Shown here: positions 24,201-36,400 of the stretch, piece after piece
Layout of the letters: each line of letters begins with the position of its first letter
Numbering within the stretch: the stretch's first letter is position 1
NCBI GenBank assembly: GCA_003255065.1
Contig: QAOA01003028.1
Span: forward strand, 525,056 to 589,055
Direction of reading: 5' to 3'
Length of the DNA stretch: 64,000 nt
From: Cercis canadensis
Lineage: Eukaryota > Streptophyta > Magnoliopsida > Fabales > Fabaceae
Translations under genes and position numbers: made by a program
The notes under the pieces: model-generated
Told to the model about the DNA's origin: nothing
What the model saw: only the letters and a program-made list of their open reading frames with translations
The model's database searches: none

Positions 24201-26591
24201 GTCAACCTCATCATTGCAATTTAGGAGTAGTAACAAGAGACCTTCAAGAAAAACTATGATGATCTATGGCAAAATCAAAACCAATTTTCACTCAAAAAAG
24301 AAATAAAATTAAAGTTAAGTATTTCAAACCAATTTGCATATCCCATTGTTAAGTCATCCTGTATATAGTTAAATTGGGCCTTATTCTAGATAGTGTCATT
24401 CAAAGGCATCCATGTTAAACACCATTAGATTATATGATCCATATAATGTCAGATAAATGCCCTTGAAAAAATTCCAGAGAAATCACTCTTCAACAGCTTC
24501 AATATCAGGTTACTTTAAATAGGCTAAAGCACTAAAGCAATTATACCTGTGGAACCCATTTGGGAGATACAAAACTTGTAGCCTCTATAACAGACAACCC
24601 AGTGGATGCTAGTCTATGGATCAATTCAATCTTTACAGCTGTAGGCACAATGTTCTTCTCATTTTGTAATCCATCCCTTGGACCAACTTCTACTATCTTT
24701 ACAAACTTTGGTATACCTTTCAGAAACTGCATTATCCAATTAAAAGAATCAGATTAAGCAACTATGATAAATCTGAGAAGACAATATTTGTATGTTACTG
24801 ACCAGCCAAGGGAAAAACTATCTTAAATTCAACTGACTACATAAAATATAAATTTATAACTTATAATAAAAATGGGACCATAAAAAAGGACACCCACAGT
24901 AAATAACTAACATATAAGCTGAAGGAAACTTGAAAGAAGGAAATTATTGCAGCCACTGAATCACCTTAAATGTCATATCCTGTATGTCCGTGTTGTTGCA
25001 CTTTGAATTATACTGGGAATCTGGGAAGTAAAATGAATCTTCAACCCTTGCAAATTTCATTGAGTTCCTCCCTTTGGCCGTTGTCCTTTGACTGAAAGAA
25101 TCACCACGGGACATGTCTCTTGTTTGTCTTTTCCAGGGGAATGTCTCTGCCGTATTCTCTTCATCACCTTCACTGCAACAAAGATAGGTTTAAAGTTATG
25201 TTAAGGTCCTTCTGGATATAGTAAGCAGACAATAGGATAAGTGATATTTGACATGTAAGAAAGAAAGCTTTAAACATATAGAAATGATTATAATGTATAA
25301 TATAGGGGGTAAAAAAAGGATATTGAAGCCAATTGTTTTCAATAGAAATTGAATTGTCTTCAAACTCTACACTTGCTCTTGAGAATATGCAAAAAAAGAA
25401 AGATGTCTGGAGAAACAAGAGACGTGCATGCCATAGCTTTCTGCCTCGTTTTCCCTTCTGTAAACTTCATAATTCAATAGTACTGGGAAACATATGAATG
25501 CATGTTTCAACTCCATCAACATAGTTCCACCAACAAAGGTTTTGCATAAAATGTACCATGACAGGAACAAATAAAAAACATCTTGTTTTGTCCTTTGCTA
25601 GTTAACAACCAATGCATAGAATCTGTAACCTTGTTTCTACCCTTGTTTTTTAAGAATAAAAGTCACTGAAACTCAAGGTTGAGGGCCAAAAAAAAGAGAG
25701 AAAAAAAAAAAAAACTTAAAAGACACTTTGTATTATAGTAGAAAAATAGAACTCCAGTTGGGACTGTCTGGACATGTCCCAGAACAACCAACATGCCATA
25801 CTCATGAGAATGGGTCCAGCCATCAGGTTTGAAGGTACTTAAGAAGGAGGTGAAGCTTGATTTGACAAAGGGAGGAAAAATAAAGGGGGAAAATCCTTTG
25901 AGAAGAATTAAAATAAAAAGCTTCAAGGAATCAACAGATGTGAGCAAATCCTTGTAACAGAACCTGCATGGCTTAAGTGATGCCTCCTCAAGTTGAGGGG
26001 CAAACCAGAGAACGCTGCACTTTCAAAAGAGTCATATAAAAAATTTCGAATGCAAAACATCACCTTTCTATGGTACCTTAATATTAACTAAAAATATCTC
26101 TTTTTTTATTTTTTTTTTATTTTGTATGGCTTAAGTGATGCCTCCTCAAGTTGAGGGGCAAACCAGAGAACGTAAAGTTAAAACTGCACTTTCAAAAGAG
26201 TCAAATAAAAAATTTCGAATGCAAAACATCACCTTTCTATGGTACCTTAATATTAACTAAAAATATCTCTTTTTTTATTTTTTTTTATTTTGTCAAAGGA
26301 TATTATAAATGTCACCCCAGTCGACTGATATAAGTATAATAAACCTCGGATGGTGAGGACAGAAAGAGATATGGGTGATGCTGCAATTTTTCTTAATTGT
26401 ACAAAATTGCAAGATATGACTCACTTGCAGCTGTTGGATGTGCTGCAACTTCTTCCTTCAATCCAGCAGTTTCCCATACCCAAATCATCCACTCTGGAAC
26501 GGCAAGCACCAGATGAGAACCTCTGAATCCTATCAATGGTACCCATGCTTGGCAACTTGTCAAGACCAAGCGGTTCCTCCAAACTTGACAT
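21209..26591 (-). CDS. HMGCL: Hydroxymethylglutaryl-CoA lyase, mitochondrial type
   Basis: Eight coding exons join in frame to 433 aa: 26425-26591, 24965-25172, 24547-24726, 23853-23933, 23610-23773, 22448-22584, 21617-21732, 21209-21457. The enzyme splits HMG-CoA into acetoacetate and acetyl-CoA, the last step of leucine breakdown. Residues 1-125 are a Ser/Arg-rich plant-type extension. The catalytic barrel begins [15 protein letters not shown] (catalytic R142, metal ligand D143). It continues with [35 protein letters not shown] and the metal-binding VHFHDTYGQ (H334, H336). It ends with the family signature [22 protein letters not shown], given here as S355-D358, C367 (catalytic Cys) and the GASGN metal ligand. 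All catalytic residues are intact and all introns are GT-AG. A non-coding first exon lies at about 28653-28740. Confidence 0.95.
25968..26293. repeat. Two-copy tandem repeat of ~160 bp in HMGCL intron
   Basis: Copy 1 (25968-26125) and copy 2 (26126-26293) start 'atggcttaagtgatgcctcc'. Copy 2 has an extra ~12 bp ('gtaaagttaaaa') after 'gagaac'. There is no N between them, so this may be a true tandem duplication. It lies between coding exons 1 and 2. Confidence 0.85.
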
Positions 26592-28740
26592 GGTGAAGTG
26601 GATGTCTAGAAGGAAACTGGCAAAAGATGTGCAAGAGTAAGTACCATGAATCAAAAATTTATTAAGACCTTACTTGCTACTTCTGTCACTAAGTTGCACG
26701 TAGATACATATTTATATTTTTGTCTCCATTTTATTCTATATCCATCTTCACACAGTGAAATCTAAATACAATTAATAGCCATCTGGGCTGGCAGACATAA
26801 AAAGCAGAGTACAAGATGTCAAATCAACACGAGGAAAACACATAACTGTAAATACACCAAAGAAAAAAAATCTAAAATACAGAGAAGTCATTATAAAAAA
26901 TTTCAGAAATATTTTCTTCAAGATCAGAAGTTCAGCAACTTAGATGATGTGCTTAATGCATTAGCAGATGCCATTAGTTGAAACAGAAAAATATATTTGC
27001 TGCTCAGTAAAAAATCTCTTTGCCACTGATGATATTATATTTTATACAAAAATAAAGTAAAATTGGTAATGTAAAGTAAAGTTTCAAAAATCAAGAAACA
27101 AAATGTGTCTTTGCTTGAAAAGAGTGAAATATACGTGCAGAAAGATTGATAAAAATAACTACTCTACAGAAATCTTTCATAAAATTGATTATCTATTCAT
27201 CATGCAAACTCTATATTTAGTAAAACATGGAAATTTCTGCTAAAATGAATTTTACAAACCATAGATCTTTAAATGTTAAGAAAGAATAAGGAACAAAGAT
27301 ATAGCATGGTATCAGTCGAGAAATAAAGAAGACAGCTGAAAGTGTGACCAATAAATTACCTTAAATCATAACTTTAGCTATGTCAAAGATCTTCAACCTT
27401 GTAAGGTTTCAATCTATATTTTGAACATGTTATGAGTTTGATTTACAAATAACATTCCATTATGAGCACTATAATTATACTTGCCATAAAATTAGAAGCC
27501 ATCTAATATTTTTCCAGGCAGCTCTTCTAGTTTCTAATGTTCTAATTGGCTCATTCAACTTTGCTTTCGCCATTTTTTTTCCTCTCAAACTTAACTAGAA
27601 CCACTTCTTTCTGGAGTAGGATTACTCAAGAAGATTTAGCCACTTTGACTACATTTTCTTTCAACTTATCTGCTAAGTTCCTTTCTTTGAAATGAACAAC
27701 CAACAATGTGTACCACAAGCTTTAACTAACCTGTCATTGGATAATCCTGTATTTTATAACGTCTGAACAAGATGTAATTGACTTTATTCAATTTGAATCT
27801 AGTCATTTAATTGGCTTATACATTACTCTCATAAGAATATTCAAACTTTCAACATCAACTAAAGCTTACTTATAGTTCAAAGAACAGGCATCGTATTAAG
27901 TAGAATTCGCACCAAGAAAACCAAGAGTTGAATTTTCTATCAGTAAATAAATAAATGAACCAAATGCTTAGCGGCTTGATGATTATCGTGCCATTTCTCA
28001 CCCTCCAAACAGCTTAGTTCAAAATTTTGGTTTAAAAGTCTATAAAGCCCCAATTGAATGAATCCAAACTCCTAAACCAGACGCGGAGAAGAATTTCACA
28101 GCACCATTGAACATCATAACTCTTGTTCATGATTTCTGAAGTCCACCTTCCTTAGTCAACAAAGTTCAGAATGCAAATTTCCAGTAAGAGTAGCCACGTT
28201 TCAAGGTTAAATCACATTATCATAAGCAAATGCATTAATGCAGGAGTTGAACTGAATCCAATATTCAGCTCTTTAAGGGAAGAAATTTTCTAATCAATAT
28301 GGCATTGTCTAGTAATGATCATAACACTGTTTTTCTTTGGCTTTGAAATCAATTCCCCTTTTTCTAATAGATGTCAAACAATACTACTTTGCTCAACCAG
28401 TTGATGACAATTGACCTGAATTGAAACTTGGAACCCAGTTCCAAGACAATCATGAATTAAAAAAAAAAAAAACGAATAAACAATCCAGAAAATCAACAAG
28501 AAGAACAAGTCCTTCTAGTTTTATTTAAAACCCAACAAAACCCAAAACAAAAAAGGGATGCAACAGAGACAAAGTAATCAAGCCAGCAATCCTCAAAAAC
28601 AGAGAATTTGAAAAAGCAGAGTAATTTGGAGGAGAAAGATGAGCAAACAGACCTGGTAGAAGCAAAAAGACTTGATCAGAGATAGCAGGAGAGCTAGGGT
28701 TTCTCAAGAAGGAAAAATCAGAAACCCAAGAAATTGGGAA
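26592..28740 (-). promoter_or_regulatory. 5' UTR of HMGCL with a 2-kb intron
   Basis: Upstream of the start codon the frame is preceded by an acceptor (CAG|TTT, exon edge 26616). A matching donor lies at 28653 (CCAG|GTCTGT), preceded by a plausible untranslated exon containing 'gaaaccctagctctc', a common plant 5' UTR motif. The intervening 2.0 kb has no coding exon I can recognise. A leader intron of this length is a plausible enhancer of expression, but this is inferred. Confidence 0.55.
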
Positions 28741-29464
28741 ATTTTGGTTAAATTAAAAACAGTATGTGTAGGAGGGGGTTAGATGAAAAGAAGAGAAGGT
28801 AGGAGGAGGGAACGTGACGGAGCTGTTTATAACAGTTGACAGAAGAATCGCTTTTGTTTGGTTGGTAGAATAAGCGTTAAATTCTCTCCTTCAACACAAT
28901 ATCATATTCAGTTTCTTTCTTTCATTTAATTTTTTAATTGAATTAAATAAAAACTGTTGTGAGTCGCGTTTTGCTTTTGCTCGTTGAGAAGGCAGGAATA
29001 AATTCAATGCGTCCACACACAAGGGAGAGGCGGGGAGAGAGAGAGAGGAAAAGGGGGTGGTAGGTAGTTATCAGTTGGAAGTTGGTCAATTTCCTCTATT
29101 TCATACTGCTTTTTCTCTGCGGTTTCTCCTCTACAGTTCAGCCAATATATTTCCTATCTTTTATTTTTTTAAAAAAATTGATGTAATTAAAATATTAACA
29201 TTTTTTTGTGGATGATAATGTGACATGAAGAAAGAGGAAAAGGAAAAGGGAAATAGTTTCACAAGAAATCAGTTTCGTTTTTGGTGATGAAGAAATTAAT
29301 TAAGCTAAGTTTTTTTTTAGAGTTACGCTAAGTTTTATTAACCATGTGTTTTTACAAATAACAAAAAAAAAAAAAATAGCAAAGATATTTGGTTTGATTT
29401 TAATTTATGTTTTCTTATGGTATGGAGGTATAGAAGCCATTCTTATCCAAGATCAATCTCTTTT

Positions 29465-29657
29465 TTCCCTAACAAAATTAATATATTTTTTTTTGTAACT
29501 CAAGAATTGGGGTCTAATCTCAACTTTTGAATAGAGTCAGACTTGTCAAATCTGGAACGANTTCCCTAACAAAATTAATATGTTTTTTTTGGTAACTCAA
29601 GAATTAGAGTCTAATCTCAACTTTTGAATAGAGCCAGACTTGTCAAATCTGGAACGA
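29465..29657. repeat. 96-bp direct repeat around single N (29561)
   Basis: Bases 29465-29560 and 29562-29657 are nearly identical with one N between. Probably an unmerged assembly overlap. Confidence 0.8.
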
Positions 29658-30189
29658 GTTACTCTATTTCAAGGATTTTGTTGTCGAAACACTTATAACT
29701 ATAACTTTGTATTGAGAACGCTTTGAAACTATCATTTTTCCAACAAAACCAATATTAATAGAAAAAAATAAAACCCTATTTTCACCAAGTAGTGTCAAAT
29801 TAAATATCGTCACCATGCGTGTGAGTACATCTGCTTTCCCCCCAACCCCCCCACTCCAAACGTTATAGCTCATTATGGATTCGTTTGCTTACTTGTTTAC
29901 ACTTCTATCATTGATCTTTCTCCTGCCATTTCCTATATGTCGTTAACCATAATAAATAAACAAATAAATGCTTACTTATTAATTTGTGACTAGCGTTATA
30001 CACTTTTTTTTTTTTTTTTTCATGTAGCCACATAATTAAAGCTAAAGTGACTCTTGTTTATTAGTATTAAAAATTAGCGTTAAGCGAGAGTAGTTGGTTG
30101 CTACTTCATGCTAATAACTAATTTGCCAAACATGATTTTACTCTAGGGGCAATGCAACATTGTTATTTTCTCTATAACATAAAAAATTA

Positions 30190-30401
30190 GGAGGTTTCTT
30201 AAATACTTTTCATATTTATATAGTATGTAATACTACATGAAATTAGCTAATATGAAAATGAAACGTGTACAAATTAATTATTTTTAAATTTATTTGAGAA
30301 AATAAAATAAATTATATTTATATTCAATAAAATATAAAAATTAGGTATGTTTGCCACGTCAGTGTAGTATGACATACTCATGTAGTATCATAGAATCCCC
30401 G
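30190..30401 (+). mobile_element. 212-bp MITE with 9-bp target duplication, copy 3
   Basis: The element starts GGAGGTTTCTTAAATAC and ends GTATCATAGAATCCCCG, so the ends are weak inverted repeats. It is flanked by a perfect direct repeat AAAAAATTA (30181-30189 and 30402-30410). The 9-bp duplication suggests mobilisation by a MULE-type transposase. It has no ORF. Related copies lie at 448-650 (inverted) and 15463-15583 (truncated). Confidence 0.7.
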
Positions 30402-31061
30402 AAAAAATTAATGTTATTCTTGATTGAGACAACTTATTATTTGTTACATCAATTTAATCTTTTCCACTAATAGCAACCCACAATATTCAATTTAGATATT
30501 GAATCCAACTCATTTGTTGATCATGATATGAAGATTTGGAAAGTGAAAATTATGCTATGAGCAGCTATATGTTTGAAATTTTTTTCACTTCTAACTAAAA
30601 AAAAAAATAACTTCAATAGTTAGTGGGTAGTAAAAACAATAAAAAGCTAATTATATAATCATTAGAATAATATATTTTCTCATCAAACACTTATTTAGCT
30701 ATATTTTTTCGTCTTTTATACTATATAATCTATATTACTTTATTTAATGATATTTTAGAATTTTTAGTCCACACAAAGATTTATTACTGACAAGTAAGAC
30801 TCTTTTACTGACAAATTAGCCTTTAACTAGTAAGTTTCATAATTGATGTCCTTAATTAATTTTCACGTATGCTTTTTTTTTTTTTTTAATTTTTTTAAGA
30901 GAAATTTTCATATATAAGTTGAAGTCCGTCAATAGTTTTCTCCATACTAAATTATATTTAGATACTTACATAGATTTCACCATCCGAAATCCAAAATTTA
31001 AATTTCAAATTAAGTAAAGCCACATATACAAATATGCAAAAGTTTGTAAATGTGCAATTAA

Positions 31062-31145
31062 TATTATTTTTTTTTAAAAAAAATTGTCCATCGATATCAA
31101 GGTTGNTATTTTTTTTAAAAAAATTGTCCATCGATATCAAGGTTG
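31062..31145. repeat. ~40-bp direct repeat around single N (31106)
   Basis: The segment 'attgtccatcgatatcaagg' and its T/A-rich lead-in occur on both sides of the N. Probably an assembly join. Confidence 0.7.
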
Positions 31146-32475
31146 GAATTTGGCCAAACTTTAGTGATTTAGTAGGAATGGTTCCAGAAGGTACCATCAT
31201 GTCCATTCAGTGTTAGGTGTGCAAGCATTTTCATGACCTCTTGCTACACAATTAATGAAACTTTAGAAACAAAAAATATTTTTGACATAATTAAATGTTT
31301 ATGATCGAATGATATTAAAATCGTTATTAAAATTTATAAATTTTGTGTTTAAATTTAAAGTCGTAATTAAAAATACTATAAAGTAAATTTTAGGCAGAAC
31401 AAAATCATTCGGTAACACAATGACACAAAAATAAAAATAAAATATATTATTTCCTTCTCTAGCCATTAAATATAGGCCTTAAATATATGGTCCTGCTCTG
31501 TGGGGTACACTGGTGGCCTTTCCTTAGAGTAATTGGTGTGAGCTTGAAAGAATTAAATGGCATTTCAAGTGACAGGAAAGTGAGTGAATCTGCTACATCT
31601 TGAGTTTGTGTGGTAATTAAGGAAGTGATAAGGGGGAGAAAATCAAAAGAAAACAAAAACAAAAAATGAGAATCACGTTTTGATGTAGATAATGTGTGGA
31701 TTTTATTGAAATCAATCATTAAATTCATTGACGTTTTTCATTCTCCTTGTCTTGGTATTTACTTCAAGAATTGGATAATAAAATATGTGAAAGTCACAGA
31801 GAAAGGGATTGGTATACAAGACCTTGTTTTACTTAGTGGAAATAAAATAGGATTATTAATGGATAAGAGAGTTGGTAATAAAGTATGAATGTTTTGACTT
31901 GTGATGCAAGAAACTTAACACTTTGGTTTCTTTTCTTTGGTGAATGAAAATATGATAACAAGCAGGCGATGATCCAGATGATGACAAACTGTCATGAAAA
32001 TACCTATGCGTTTTTTCCTGTCTTATTCTTTCAATCTCTTTAGTATCTCCCTTGTAAAATATGAGGCGTCTCATTTACTAGCTCAACGTGAAAGGACAGT
32101 ACAGAGTAGTGTGAACCGTAGAGAATCTAGAGATATAGAGGTTTGGTCCTGGGTCAACAGCCACACAGCTGGATACTTCATAGCGAAGTGAAATATTCTA
32201 TTTACACATACAACATAAGGGTAAGAGCTAAAATGACACAGTCCACAGTTCCACGAACATTTTACACAGACCATTCATTCTACGCAAGTGACCATTGAGG
32301 TTTGAACGCGGCAAGTTCTTATTGGACATATGATGGGTCTATGTAACCGCTCCGTGACATTGACAACTTAGTGGTAGATGAACGCTCGTGTTAAATTTCC
32401 TAGCCTAGGATGCAGCGGCCCGCTGGGGAAGTGGGGGATATTTATTATATGTGATTCCATTTTGTCGGCCGGTCC

Positions 32476-32609
32476 TGACACGTGTCAGATTATGATTGCC
32501 TCCTGAGCATAAACAAAATCCAGCAAACTTATCCCACGAGTCCACGTGGTCAATTGTGCTGCGCAAAAAATGTATATATTTATCTGCCTTCTGTTTTTGC
32601 TCACGTGAG
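32476..32609. promoter_or_regulatory. Cluster of three palindromic ACGT-core (G-box-like) motifs
   Basis: TGACACGTGTCA (32476-32487), CCACGTGG (32542-32549) and CTCACGTGAG (32600-32609) are perfect palindromes with a CACGTG core within 134 bp. Such motifs bind bZIP or bHLH factors in plants. The nearest gene (SCPL copy A) ends, rather than starts, on this side, so a target gene is not obvious. The third motif is destroyed in the duplicate copy near 46576. Confidence 0.4.
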
Positions 32610-33450
32610 TGTGAATATATGGTTAAAAACTTAAAATAGCTTGCTGGTTGGAATAGTGTTGGCTAGATTTCTGCTTAACCACATTAATATTTGTTCCGTT
32701 ATCCATAATCTTTTAGATTATATGAATTCTATCAAGACCTTGGTATGCTGAATCAACAATACTGCATTATTTAAATCTTTCATTATCATTTTTTAAATAT
32801 TTCTGCCCGTCTTGTAAAACAAGTTGAACTAGTTTTTTTTTCTGTGTATATCAGCTTCCTACTTTTGTTTCTGTTATACTGTTAATCTGAAATATGAGTA
32901 AAAATATTTTTTTATTACAAAAGAGTGCAATGCGCTTGAATAATTAAAAAAAAAAGCATGATAAAAATAAAACTCTTAAGTCTTAACATTAAAAACCATG
33001 ATTCATATTACTAGAGATGTGCGATTACATTCTCAAGTCATTAACTGAATTAGACTAGCTTTTACCATATGTACGTATATATGAGAAAAGTGTTTAAATT
33101 TCATAACTTATTAGATAACCTATTAACTTCTCCCTCTCTAGGGTTTCTTGAACCTACAGCTTAGCCATTATTCAATTTCGAGAGTAAAAATTGGTGAGGT
33201 AGAATGCAACGTATCTCTTGTTTAAGGCCAATTTATAGCATCTGATCTGCTAAGCATCCACATCTGATAAAAATAATGTTTGGGTTCATACAAGAAGGGT
33301 AGAAGAAGACCTTAATTCCATTCCAGCATCCAGATTTACTAATTCCCTTACTTCTTAAATGCATTTATGAAAAAGTGAAGCCCAGATTTTAAATGCACCT
33401 ATCAATCAAACCCCAAAAGTACATAGCAGTATAGCAGCTAGGAAACTTAT

Positions 33451-36400
33451 TTAGATTGGATAATATGAGAACCATCTATCTATCATCTCATAAACCTCTT
33501 TAGGCTTGTACTCTTGCGCTACATGACCCGCTCCCTACAAGAGAATGATGGAAAATGTGAGCATTCAAACAAGAATAAGCAACCAAATTAAAAAAAAAAA
33601 AAATTGGATAAATAAGCAAAAAGTATAAAGTCCTATTTTGACAGAAAGTACATAAATAAATAAACAATACTATTTTTACACTAATTAAGTTCGTCGTAGT
33701 TAAGTTAAACTCAAATTGTGTTAACTTTGTTAGCACGAAGTAATATGAGCCTAATTACTCTATAGGTAGTATTATTCTAAAACCATTAGGTTTGATATAA
33801 TGAGAAAGAATTTTGGTAATTTACAGAAAGTCATGAATTCGAATATATATATATATGTATCGTTGATTAACCAAAAAGAAAAGTATTATTCTAAATAAAT
33901 TGGCNATGAGAAAGAATTTTGGTAATTTACAAAAAGTCATGAATTCGAATATATATATGTATCGTTGATTAACCAAAAAGAAAAGTATTATTCTAAATAA
34001 ATTGGCACTATCAAAGGGTTGTACTTGCCTTGACAGTTGCATAAGTAATATGAAACTCATCATTTTCGTATGCTTCGGTATATCTACACAGAAGAAGATA
34101 ATAATGTAAGTTTAAGTTGATAATAATAGATTTATGGGCAAATAAATTATATTTAGGGTGTGTTTGGTAGGAGATTTAAAATGACTAATATTTATTTTAT
34201 TCTAAATATCTTTGATTGTAAAAATAAATTGAGAAATCATGCTCATGATTAAACATAATTAAGAGAACTATTTACACTCATTATTACTCCTTGAAAAAGT
34301 TAAGAATTATACTCTCTTAATGTTTATCAAATGTATCCTTAAATTTAACTAGTTCGTTAAACTAACCCTGCTACTTGACCATCAACGAACCAGGCCCTCC
34401 AAGTATTCTTCACTTTCAAATTAAGTGACCGAATCCAAGATTGTGTACTAATATGTGGTAACCCCAAGTCAACATCGCCACTGTAAAACATAAAATTCTT
34501 ATATGAAACATGGATTAAACTGCATGAGTACTACATCTCAATCTGATATAGCAATTGGCAAACATTACCAGAAAATAAGAGATCGAAGGTTTGTGTTGGT
34601 GAGATTCTGATGATACTGAATAACACTGGGGATATTCATTGTGTATGCCAAATCAGTCCTATTGCATCTTATGAATTGTTCTTTAGTTCCCTATATGCCA
34701 TTAAACATTTTCTTAATTAGTCACACAACTTTGAGTTTAGTTACAATCTTTAATATGTCATCAAATAGTACATTACCTCTCTAACATTGAGAGCCTTTCG
34801 AACATTACGCTCATTTGCCCACACCTCACTAAGCACATAAACGTAATCCTAAATGTTTAGGTAATTGTCAAAAAAAAGCAATTATTTATATAAACTAATT
34901 ACAAAATGGTTTCCATAGAGAAAGAGAAAGAGAGAGAGAGAGGTTACGTACTCGACACCAAAACGTCGACTGTGCAGTGATTTGAGAGTCTTCAAAGAGA
35001 ATTCTTTGATTCTCCCAAGGCCCAAAAACACAAACTGGTTGATAAATATTATATTGATCTATGTCACGGACTAACTGCAACATCAATGAAGCATTAGTCA
35101 TATTAGATCTTAAGCTATGCCAAAAAAATAAAAATCGCAAAGACCAAACGTGTTGTGGTCAAGTGATTCTAATCTCATTTTCAGTTTCTAGTTTTGTGTT
35201 TGAATCCAAAATCATAATTAAAGTATTAAAAAATAACCTCCCGTGGTATAAGGTATATCAATATAAAGTACATATTAATTTCCCAACCTCAGAGTAAGCT
35301 TCATAATCCGATACACATTTACTATTGTTGGGATCAATGTTCACATAATCACCATTGCAACTAGCTTTAATAGACTGTAAAAAGAAAGAAAAAAAAAATT
35401 AGCCTATATAAAAACATTTTCTAGTATGTGACACAATATTTCTGTTCTACAACTGAAAAATAAACTAGAATCATTCAAATCAATGTCTAGTCTAAATAAG
35501 CACAATAACCTCATAGAGCTGGTCTGATATAAGTGATACTTGGTGAGCAAATTGAACTTTTGAATTAACGTTCAAAAACATATCGGCTGCTGGGCTTGCA
35601 AGCACATAACCCTAATATTAATTCAAAGAAGCAATATTATGGTTAAAAAGTAAAAACACAGTGTACAAACCATATGCTATCTAGAATTATAAACAACACA
35701 AAATATATATAATATATATTTATGCATGTTTTTGTACTTGGATGTTCATGAGTGGCATGAGTCCTGCTTTAGAACCTGCAATTCAAATATCAGAAACTTA
35801 AAACAATATGATAAGAAATGTGATTGGAGTCAACTATTGTGCAACTTGGTAACAATATTTACCTTCATATACTTTTTGAACAATGGGAGGAACAAGTAGC
35901 CCTGCATAGGAACCGCCGCCAATATAAAGTGGATTTGACCCAAATTCAGGGTGATCCATAACCCACTTTTTAGCAATGTATAGGAAAAAAACAAAGTCAT
36001 ATAATTGCATCTCACATAACCAAAATGGAAACACTATTTATATTACTCTAATGGTCTTTTATATTTAGCTAAAATTATATTTACACGCTCTACCTTTAAA
36101 AGTTATATAAACACTCCTTAATTGTCAACTGAATCCCCATTGATACTTAAAAGAAAACATAATGAAATTAAAAAAAAAAAAAATTTCCTTTAACCAAAAA
36201 CAGTTGCTAATGACTTATGAGTATAGTGACACTTCTTCTGATTATAAAAACTAAAGAGTTGATGTTAAAGATTTTATTCTAATTTGTACTTTATTTTTTT
36301 TTCCTAACACATTTCATTCCTTTGCAACCACAAAAAAAAAATAATAAATCCAGTTGATACTTTTCTCCAAAAAAATGGTAACCAAAGTATAAAATCTTAT

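Larger units (their letters stand above)
28760..32578. other. Intergenic region with MITE and N-join repeats
   Basis: About 3.8 kb without a supportable gene. It holds the HMGCL promoter region (GA-rich near 29033-29060), a 96-bp duplication around N 29561, the MITE at 30190-30401, a short duplication around N 31106, and three ACGT-core palindromes near 32476-32609. Short open frames at 31459-32274 have no recognised motifs. Confidence 0.5.
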
